Shown here: positions 7,196 through 13,650 of the stretch, in pieces
Layout of the letters: each line of letters opens with the position of its first letter
Position numbering within the stretch: the stretch's first letter is position 1
Assembly (NCBI RefSeq): GCF_012641395.1
Contig: NZ_JABAIH010000012.1
Coordinates: forward strand, 1 to 64,000
Reading direction: 5' to 3'
From: Rhizobium sp. P32RR-XVIII
GTDB taxonomy: Bacteria; Pseudomonadota; Alphaproteobacteria; Rhizobiales; Rhizobiaceae
Length of the DNA: 64,000 bases
The notes under the pieces: generated by a model
Database searches by the model: none
What the model was told of the DNA's origin: nothing
What the model saw: only the letters and a program-made list of their open reading frames with translations
Made by a program: the position numbers and the translations under genes

Positions 7196-7220
7196 GGAAC
7201 TATTATCAGACGGACACGTT
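7196..7220 (+). promoter_or_regulatory. EcfG/RpoE2-type general stress promoter
   Basis: GGAAC at 7196-7200, a 16-base spacer, and CGTT at 7217-7220 match the alphaproteobacterial general-stress sigma consensus exactly. Transcription would start near 7227, about 38 bases before the ATG of the first small gene. The predicted transcript ends at the terminator at 7629-7658. Confidence 0.65.
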
Positions 7221-7264
7221 CATTAACCGAAGCGTAGATGATACGCGGTACGAGGGAAGAAAAA

Positions 7265-7420
7265 ATGCCCGATAAGATTACCATCATCAATGTATTCTGG
7301 ATGGCAATGATCACGGGAATGCTTACTGCCACTATCGCACTCTACGATCAGCAGACTGATACATCCAAGGTATATGGCCCTTATGCATCGACCCGAACGG
7401 CGATGATCAGCCAGTACTGA
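7265..7420 (+). CDS. small single-pass membrane protein, stress-promoter controlled
   Basis: A 51-residue protein with one membrane segment (INVFWMAMITGMLTATIAL, residues about 7-25) and a polar tail ending STRTAMISQY. ATG 7265 is preceded by GAGGGAAG at good spacing; a longer in-frame ATG at 7238 lacks one. It lies 38 bases downstream of the inferred start of an EcfG-type promoter and 30 bases before a second small membrane gene. I know no functional family. Regulation by the general stress response is inferred from the promoter only. Confidence 0.6.
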   Translation: MPDKITIINVFWMAMITGMLTATIALYDQQTDTSKVYGPYASTRTAMISQY

Positions 7421-7450
7421 GGAGCGAACGCTACTTCGGAAGGAACTGCC

Positions 7451-7585
7451 ATGTTCACGATCTTGACTGCTCTTACCGTTCTTATTAGCGGCATGTTCAT
7501 CGTGTCTGTGGCGTCGACCATTTCGGCGCTTCGCCGTGAGAGTGAAGATGCGAAGGCATTCAACGAGAAGCATAAAGCATTCTGA
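7451..7585 (+). CDS. small single-pass membrane protein, second gene of the pair
   Basis: A 44-residue protein: hydrophobic helix MFTILTALTVLISGMFIVSV, then the charged tail ALRRESEDAKAFNEKHKAF. The ribosome site GGAAGGAA lies six bases before ATG 7451, among the best in the window, which supports real translation despite the size. It is probably co-transcribed with the gene ending at 7420, and the transcript would finish at the strong terminator at 7629-7658. No family recognised. Confidence 0.6.
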   Translation: MFTILTALTVLISGMFIVSVASTISALRRESEDAKAFNEKHKAF

Positions 7586-7628
7586 CAATCTGTTTGAGCG
7601 CATTCGCTCGCGAACGTGAATCAGCAAA

Positions 7629-7658
7629 GCCGGACGCACCCCAGCGTCCGGCTTTTTT
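7629..7658 (+). terminator. rho-independent terminator after the small-gene pair
   Basis: A perfect 9-bp GC-rich stem, GCCGGACGC (7629-7637) with GCGTCCGGC (7644-7652), a six-base loop and six T residues at 7653-7658. It closes the plus-strand transcript that starts at the EcfG-type promoter. Confidence 0.85.
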
Positions 7659-7693
7659 CAATTTACGAAGATGCGCCGCACCCTTCAGCACAT

Positions 7694-7720
7694 AAAAAAA
7701 CGGGCGGCAGAAGCCGCCCG
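7694..7720 (-). terminator. rho-independent terminator of gyrA
   Basis: On the minus strand, CGGGCGGC (7720-7713) pairs with GCCGCCCG (7708-7701) around a four-base loop and is followed by seven U residues (7700-7694). It lies 27 bases after the gyrA stop. Confidence 0.85.
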
Positions 7721-7746
7721 GTTTTCAAACCACAATCTGGTTTGAG

Positions 7747-10557
7747 TTATTCTTCTGCTGGGGGCGATGCGTCGCCTTCCGCTGCTGGCGGCGCCGCTTC
7801 CGGCTCGATCGGCGTCTCGTTGACGATTTCGGCGACGTCCTCGCCGTCATCTTCAGGCTCTGTGATGCGCTCGACAGAGACGACCTTCTCATCCTTGGCC
7901 GTGGAGAAGATCGTAACCCCCTTCGTTGCGCGGCTGGCGATACGAATGCCGCCGACCGGCACGCGGATCAACTGGCCCCCGTCCGAGACAAGCATGATCT
8001 GATCGCCGTCGTTGACCGGGAAGGCTGCAACCAGTTCGCCGATTTCGGCCGTCTTCGATGTGTCGGTAGCGCGAATCCCCTTGCCGCCGCGGCCGGAGAT
8101 GCGGAAGTCGTAGGACGAGGAGCGCTTTCCGAAGCCTTTCTCCGACACCGTCAACACGAACTGCTCGCGAGCCTTCAATTCCTCGTAACGCTCGTCGAGC
8201 AACTGTCCCTCTTCGGTGACTTCCTCGCCGACCAATGCAATATCTTCTTCATCCACGCCCGTCGCACGCCGTTCGGCGGCCGAACGCTTCAGGTAGGCTG
8301 CACGTTCCCATGGCTCGGCATCGACATGGCCGACGATGGTCATCGAGATGATGCTGTCGCCTTCTCCAAGGTTGATGCCGCGTACACCGATCGAATTGCG
8401 GCCCGCAAAGACACGGACGTCATCTACCGGGAAGCGGATGCACTGGCCGAGCGCCGTTGTCAGCAGAACGTCGTCATGCTCGGTGCAGGTCTCGACGGAG
8501 AGGATTTCATCGCCCTCCTCATCGAGCTTCATCGCAATCTTGCCGTTGCGGTTGACCTGAACGAAATCGGACAACTTGTTGCGGCGAACCGTGCCGCGCG
8601 TCGTCGAGAACATGACGTCGAGGCTATCCCAGCTATCCTCATCCTCCGGCAACGGCAGGATGGTGGTGATGCGCTCGCCGGGTGCCAGCGGCAGCATGTT
8701 GATCAGGGCCTTGCCGCGCGAGGTCGGCGTGCCGATCGGCAGGCGCCAGACTTTCTCCTTGTAGACGATGCCGCGCGAGGAGAAAAAGAGAACCGGCGTG
8801 TGGGTATTGACCACGAATAGCCGGCTAACGAAATCTTCGTCGCGCGTCGTCATGCCGGACCGGCCTTTGCCGCCGCGGCGCTGTGCGCGGTAGGTAGTGA
8901 GCGGCACGCGTTTGATATAACCGAGGTGCGAAACCGTGACGACCATGTCTTCGCGGGCGATCAGGTCCTCATCGTCCATCTCCAGACCGCCATCGATGAT
9001 CTCGGTGCGCCGCGGCGTACCGAACTCGTCGCGCACCCCCTTCAGTTCGTCCTTGACGATGGTCTGGATGCGGACACGCGACGACAGGATTTCGAGGTAA
9101 TCCCTGATTTCGTCGCCGATCTTGTTGAGTTCGTCGCCGATTTCATCGCGGCCGAGTGCCGTCAAGCGGGCAAGACGCAGCTCGAGGATGGCGCGCGCCT
9201 GCTCTTCCGAAAGATTGTAAGTCAGGTCCTCGTTGATGCGGTGGCGCGGGTCGTCAATGAGGCGGATCAGGCTCTCGACGTCTTCGGCGGGCCAACGGCG
9301 CGTCATCAACTCTTCGCGGGCGGACTGCGGATCCGGCGCCTGGCGGATGACGCGGATCACCTCATCGATATTGGCGACCGCAATCGCGAGGCCTACCAAC
9401 ACATGCGCGCGCTCGCGCGCTTTGCGGAGAAGGAATTTCGTTCTCCGGCTAACAACCTCTTCGCGGAAGGCAACGAAAGCGCGCAGCATGTCGAGCAGAT
9501 TGAGCTGCTCCGGCTTGCCGCCGTTCAGCGCAACCATGTTGCAGCCGAATGAGGTCTGCAGCGGCGTGTAGCGATAGAGCTGGTTCAGAATGACTTCGGC
9601 ATTGGCATCGCGCTTCAGCTCGATGACGACCCGGTAACCCTGGCGGTCGGATTCATCGCGAAGGTCGGAGATGCCTTCGATGCGCTTCTCGCGCACCAGT
9701 TCGGCCATCTTCTCGATCATCGTCGCCTTGTTCACCTGATAGGGGATCTCGGTGATGATGATCTGCTCGCGGTCGCCGCGCATCGGCTCGATCACGGCAA
9801 CGCCGCGCATAATGACGGAACCGCGGCCGGTCTCGTAAGCCGAGCGGATACCCGACCGGCCGAGGATCTTCGCACCGGTCGGAAAGTCCGGCCCGGGGAT
9901 GATTTGCATGAGCTCCGGCAATTCGATCGCCGGATCGTCAATCAGCGCAATGCAGGCGTTGATGACTTCGGACAGGTTATGCGGCGGAATGTTCGTCGCC
10001 ATGCCGACGGCAATGCCGCCTGCCCCGTTGACGAGAAGATTCGGAAACTTCGCGGGCACCACGACGGGCTCGGAGAGCGTTCCGTCGTAGTTGTCACGGA
10101 AATCGACCGTTTCCTTGTCGAGGTCATCGAGCAGCGAATGCGCCGCCTTCTGCAGGCGGCATTCCGTGTAACGTTCGGCCGCCGGAGGGTCGCCGTCGAC
10201 GGAACCGAAGTTGCCCTGGCCGTCGATGAGCGGCAGGCGGAGCGACCAGTTCTGCGCCATGCGCGCGAGCGCATCGTAGATCGCCATGTTGCCGTGCGGA
10301 TGGTATTTACCCATCACGTCACCGGTGACACGAGCGCACTTGACGTATTTCTTGTTCCAGTCGATGCCGAGCTCGGACATGCCATAGAGAATGCGCCGGT
10401 GCACGGGCTTAAGGCCGTCGCGGACATCCGGCAGGGCGCGGCTGACGATGACGCTCATCGCGTAATCGAGATACGACCGCTGCATTTCCTCCATGATGGA
10501 GATGGGCTCGATGCCTGGCGGGAGCTTCCCGCCGCCTGGGGGTGCTTGTTCAGTCAA
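7747..10557 (-). CDS. gyrA: DNA gyrase subunit A
   Basis: Breakage-reunion subunit of DNA gyrase, which introduces negative supercoils with GyrB. Catalytic tyrosine is Tyr130 in ERYTECRL. The helix-turn-helix region reads HPHGNMAIYDALARMAQ, so the residue equivalent to E. coli Ser83 is Met91 and Asp82 is Asn90, while Asp87 is kept as Asp95. The GyrA box QRRGGKG precedes the C-terminal pinwheel, and a Pro/Glu-rich acidic tail ends the 936-residue chain. The start is a TTG codon (10557-10555), giving MTEQAPPGGGKLPPGIEP, the familiar rhizobial start; no stronger ribosome site upstream favours another. Monocistronic, with its own terminator. Confidence 0.97.
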   Translation of the reverse strand: MTEQAPPGGGKLPPGIEPISIMEEMQRSYLDYAMSVIVSRALPDVRDGLKPVHRRILYGMSELGIDWNKKYVKCARVTGDVMGKYHPHGNMAIYDALARMAQNWSLRLPLIDGQGNFGSVDGDPPAAERYTECRLQKAAHSLLDDLDKETVDFRDNYDGTLSEPVVVPAKFPNLLVNGAGGIAVGMATNIPPHNLSEVINACIALIDDPAIELPELMQIIPGPDFPTGAKILGRSGIRSAYETGRGSVIMRGVAVIEPMRGDREQIIITEIPYQVNKATMIEKMAELVREKRIEGISDLRDESDRQGYRVVIELKRDANAEVILNQLYRYTPLQTSFGCNMVALNGGKPEQLNLLDMLRAFVAFREEVVSRRTKFLLRKARERAHVLVGLAIAVANIDEVIRVIRQAPDPQSAREELMTRRWPAEDVESLIRLIDDPRHRINEDLTYNLSEEQARAILELRLARLTALGRDEIGDELNKIGDEIRDYLEILSSRVRIQTIVKDELKGVRDEFGTPRRTEIIDGGLEMDDEDLIAREDMVVTVSHLGYIKRVPLTTYRAQRRGGKGRSGMTTRDEDFVSRLFVVNTHTPVLFFSSRGIVYKEKVWRLPIGTPTSRGKALINMLPLAPGERITTILPLPEDEDSWDSLDVMFSTTRGTVRRNKLSDFVQVNRNGKIAMKLDEEGDEILSVETCTEHDDVLLTTALGQCIRFPVDDVRVFAGRNSIGVRGINLGEGDSIISMTIVGHVDAEPWERAAYLKRSAAERRATGVDEEDIALVGEEVTEEGQLLDERYEELKAREQFVLTVSEKGFGKRSSSYDFRISGRGGKGIRATDTSKTAEIGELVAAFPVNDGDQIMLVSDGGQLIRVPVGGIRIASRATKGVTIFSTAKDEKVVSVERITEPEDDGEDVAEIVNETPIEPEAAPPAAEGDASPPAEE

Positions 10558-10783
10558 AACAGATCACGATCTCTTTGTAGAATCACTGGAAGATGTATAG
10601 CGGAAAGGGTTGTCTCACGCCAATTTGAGCGGAAGTTTTGAACAGGCTTTTGCGGCGGAAAGGCGGCAAATCAGGCGATTCGCCCGGCTTTCGAGACCAG
10701 GCTGTCGCCCGGCATTTGCCAAATGGAAAACCTCGCTTCACAATTGCGAAAACCCAACCTTCATATGGTGTTCCGGAGAGATT

Positions 10784-11416
10784 ATGGCAAGCGCCGACCA
10801 ACTGATCAACGCTTTCACGACGCTGCTTGTCACGATCGATCCACCTGGGCTTGCGCCGATCTTCCTGGGGCTGACCATGGGCATGAGCCGCAGCCAGCGC
10901 AAACAGGTGGCGCTGCGCGGCTCCGTGATTGCTTTCATCATCCTTGCCGTCTTTGCGCTGTTCGGCGCAAGCGTGCTTGGCGTCCTCGGCATCTCGATCG
11001 GCGCATTCCGCATTGCCGGGGGGCTGCTGCTCTTCTGGATTTCCTTTGAGATGGTCTTTGAAAAGCGGCAGGACCGCAAGGAAAAGACTGGCGAGGTGGC
11101 GATCACCAAGGATCACATCCAGAACATAGCGGTCTTCCCACTGGCGCTCCCCCTTATTGCCGGCCCGGGCGCGATCTCGGCGACGATCCTGCTTGCCGGT
11201 TCGCTGCAAAGCTCCGTCGAGCGCGCACAACTTCTTATCGTGATTGCGGCCAACCTGCTGCTGATGCTTGCCGCGCTCGTGGTCGCCGATCGGCTCGACC
11301 GCTTTCTTGGTGTCACCGGCCGGGCGATCCTCACCCGCCTGCTGGGCGTCATTCTTGCGGCGCTTGCGGCGCAGTTCGTAGTGGATGGTGTGAAGGCAGC
11401 GATGGCCGTGAACTAG
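10784..11416 (+). CDS. marC: MarC-family integral membrane protein
   Basis: A 210-residue protein with about six membrane helices, including FTTLLVTIDPPGLAPIFLGL at the N terminus and LTRLLGVILAALAAQFVVDG at the C terminus, the layout of the MarC/UPF0056 family. The family was once linked to multiple antibiotic resistance, but that role was not upheld and transport function is unknown. ATG 10784 follows GGAGAG by five bases; the upstream frame to 10610 is not conserved-looking. It is divergent from gyrA across a 226-base gap and appears monocistronic. Confidence 0.85.
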   Translation: MASADQLINAFTTLLVTIDPPGLAPIFLGLTMGMSRSQRKQVALRGSVIAFIILAVFALFGASVLGVLGISIGAFRIAGGLLLFWISFEMVFEKRQDRKEKTGEVAITKDHIQNIAVFPLALPLIAGPGAISATILLAGSLQSSVERAQLLIVIAANLLLMLAALVVADRLDRFLGVTGRAILTRLLGVILAALAAQFVVDGVKAAMAVN

Positions 11417-11899
11417 AGCGCCGAGTCTCGGCTATCTTCAAAGTCGGCGGAGCGCAAAAGGGCGGTGCACGAGCAGGTATCCATTTTGATGCTACCTTGA
11501 CGTGGCATATAATCGAGCAGTTCATTGGGGTGGACTGATGCAATGACGCCGTTCCGAGGGAGGCCGCGACGTCGGAAAAAAAGAAACAACTGCATTCTAA
11601 CGCCGCTCACATAGGGCAACATCGCCGTGGCCCGAAGCGGGGAGCGCACTTCCGTGTCTTCGAAAAGGCCGATCGCCAAGTCAAACTGTTCGCTTTAGCG
11701 ATCGTCGCCGCGTTTCTTGTTGTCATCACGCTTCAAGCGCTTTTGACCTGACACACAGAACGGAACGTCAGTCCGCAGGCGGATGATGTGCTACTGGAAA
11801 TGGCCGATGACGGCTTGAGTCCCCGCTAGCCAGTCCCCTGCGTGACGATGGCAAGACGCGCCTCGTGCGCCGCGCGGCATGGGGCTTTCGCGCACCGGG
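11417..11899. other. 483-base gap between marC and msrA, with a start-less hydrophobic frame
   Basis: No convincing gene. A plus-strand frame open from 11539 to TGA 11749-11751 reads protein-like at its end: a basic stretch HIGQHRRGPKRGAHFRVFEK, then a membrane-like LFALAIVAAFLVVITLQALLT. It has no ATG, GTG or TTG start. An ATG at 11543 in another frame enters a seven-A run (11576-11582) where the hydrophobic frame is open, so a frameshifted or decaying gene is possible. A minus-strand frame over 11413-11679 is less protein-like. Confidence 0.3.
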
Positions 11900-12622
11900 T
11901 CACTTGCCGTCTTGCGCAACAAGCACAGGCTCCGAGCGGTAGTCCTTGGGGAAGATTTGCCTAAGATTCTCGATCTTCGGAAGATCGTTGATGACGATAT
12001 AGGGATAGGTTGGATTGTTGGTCAGGAAATTCTGGTGGTAGGCCTCGGCGGGATAGAAGCTCTTGCCGGTTTCGATCCTGGTGACGATGGCCGCGTCGTA
12101 GACCCGAGCATGATCGAGCTGGGAAATATAGGCCTTGGCGACCTTCGTTTGGTCGTCACTTTGCGGGAATATCGCGGAGCGGTACTGGGTGCCCGTATCC
12201 GGGCCCTGTCGATTGAGTTGCGTCGGATCGTGAGCGACGGAGAAGTAGATCTGCAGGAGATGGCCGTAGCTTACCTTTGCAGGGTCGAAGACGACTTGAA
12301 CGGACTCGGCATGACCTGTGCTACCGGTGCTCACCGTCTCGTATTGCGCGGAAGACTTGACGCCGCCCGCATAACCCGACGTCGCGCTGACCACGCCGTC
12401 GACGTGCTGGAAGACGCCTTGCACGCCCCAGAAGCAGCCACCGGCGAATACAGCCGTCTCGAGACCGGCGCCCGGCTTCTCATCCTGCACGGGGGCGGGA
12501 ATGACGTGCGGCTCCTCGGCCGCAACTGCTGCAAAGCGAAGGCATACCCCTGCTGTCAATAACACCGCAATACCGAGGGGCACAGCCCTAAAGCGGCGCG
12601 TCATCTTCTGATGGGAACTCAT
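11900..12622 (-). CDS. msrA: peptide-methionine (S)-S-oxide reductase, exported or membrane-anchored
   Basis: Reduces methionine-S-sulfoxide in oxidised proteins. The active-site motif GGCFWG places the catalytic cysteine at residue 63; the substrate region TGHAESVQVVFDP, the VAHDPTQLNRQGPDTGTQYR block and PAEAYHQNFL follow in the order of the MsrA fold. An N-terminal hydrophobic segment (PLGIAVLLTAGVCLRFAAVAA) indicates export, so it likely acts in the periplasm. The 240-residue length agrees with MsrA plus a signal segment. The gene is isolated between two gaps; no operon partner is visible. Confidence 0.93.
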   Translation of the reverse strand: MSSHQKMTRRFRAVPLGIAVLLTAGVCLRFAAVAAEEPHVIPAPVQDEKPGAGLETAVFAGGCFWGVQGVFQHVDGVVSATSGYAGGVKSSAQYETVSTGSTGHAESVQVVFDPAKVSYGHLLQIYFSVAHDPTQLNRQGPDTGTQYRSAIFPQSDDQTKVAKAYISQLDHARVYDAAIVTRIETGKSFYPAEAYHQNFLTNNPTYPYIVINDLPKIENLRQIFPKDYRSEPVLVAQDGK

Positions 12623-12858
12623 GTCATCCTCCTTTGGTCGGCCGTGAATGCACGAGCCAGGACACCGGGATCCAGAAAGCGGATCTCAGATGAAGTTGAC
12701 AGTAATTTTTCGTCTATGGCGCGTAACTAAACTGTGAGTGTATCGGGGAGGCCAAAACTCAAAGCATTATTCGACATCGGTCCCAAAGGCGACAGCATCA
12801 AAACGCGACGCCGCGCCGACGCGGCCGTCTGTTTTCGCGACACTGAGGAACAACCACC

Positions 12859-13389
12859 TCAGAACGGAATATCGTCATCCAGATCGCGCGAGAAGTTGCC
12901 GCCGCCACCGCTGCTGCTACCGCCGCGGCCGGCCGGCTGTGACGGCGCGCCGTAATCGTCCCCGTAGTTGCCGCCACCACCGAAATCGCTGCTGCCACGG
13001 CCGCCGCCGAAGCCGGAGCTTGCGCCGCCGCCCTCGCCGCGGCCATCGAGCATCGTCAGCGTCGAATTGAAGCCTTGCAGCACGATTTCCGTCGAATAGC
13101 GGTCGTTGCCGGTCTGGTCCTGCCACTTGCGGGTCTGCAACTGCCCTTCGATATAGAGCTTGGCGCCCTTCTTCACATATTGCTCGACGACCTTGCAGAG
13201 ACCTTCGTTGAAGACGACGACGGTGTGCCATTCGGTCTTTTCGCGCCGTTCGCCGGAATTTCGGTCCCGCCAGGTCTCCGAGGTCGCGATGCGAAGGTTG
13301 GCGATCGGGCGGCCATCCTGCGTCCTGCGGATTTCGGGGTCGGCACCCACGTTTCCGATCAGAATTACCTTGTTTACGCTGCCAGCCAT
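12859..13389 (-). CDS. ssb: single-stranded DNA-binding protein
   Basis: Binds single-stranded DNA in replication, repair and recombination, normally as a tetramer. The N-terminal OB fold starts MAGSVNKVILIGNVGADPEI and contains WHTVVVFN and KLYIEGQLQTRKWQD. A long glycine-rich linker (from about residue 115, repeats of GGG and serine) leads to the acidic tip DLDDDIPF that recruits partner proteins. Length 176 is normal for the group. It is divergent from uvrA; the shared 261-base gap holds an alphaproteobacterial LexA box, so SOS control of one or both genes is likely. Confidence 0.97.
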   Translation of the reverse strand: MAGSVNKVILIGNVGADPEIRRTQDGRPIANLRIATSETWRDRNSGERREKTEWHTVVVFNEGLCKVVEQYVKKGAKLYIEGQLQTRKWQDQTGNDRYSTEIVLQGFNSTLTMLDGRGEGGGASSGFGGGRGSSDFGGGGNYGDDYGAPSQPAGRGGSSSGGGGNFSRDLDDDIPF

Positions 13390-13502
13390 ACCTATTCACC
13401 TTACTGCCGCCCTGCCCGGCGGCGCTTGAAACACTCGGCATACCTTAAACTATAGAGCCCCCGCCTTGGGCGTCCATCACCGGTTCATCCACAAGGAATT
13501 TT

Positions 13503-13517
13503 GTTCTTTATTTGTTC
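13503..13517. promoter_or_regulatory. LexA (SOS) box between ssb and uvrA
   Basis: GTTC-TTTATTT-GTTC matches the direct-repeat LexA site of alphaproteobacteria exactly (GTTC-N7-GTTC). It lies 133 bases before the uvrA ATG and 114 bases before the ssb start in the divergent gap, so it may serve both promoters. Confidence 0.8.
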
Positions 13518-13650
13518 TAGTTTATCGCTATGATGCTGTCAATAACTGTCAGTAGAATCGAAAAGCATAGAGCCTTCCCGACATTTAGCCTCGACTCGCC
13601 AAACGGCATCACTAAATAAGGGGCTTGTTCCAGCACAGAAGCAAAATACG

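Noticed and set aside
9904..10641. Plus-strand frame of 245 codons antisense to gyrA
   Set aside because: It mirrors the gyrA codons, has no ribosome site, and shows no family motif. High-GC coding DNA often leaves such frames open.
10740..10772. GGAAC-like stress promoter on the minus strand before gyrA
   Set aside because: It needs a GTTT -10 box, lies about 180 bases from gyrA, and overlaps the marC ribosome site; chance is the better explanation.
11413..11679. Minus-strand frame of 88 codons downstream of marC
   Set aside because: The composition is not protein-like, there is no ribosome site, and it overlaps the marC stop. Kept only as part of the gap note.
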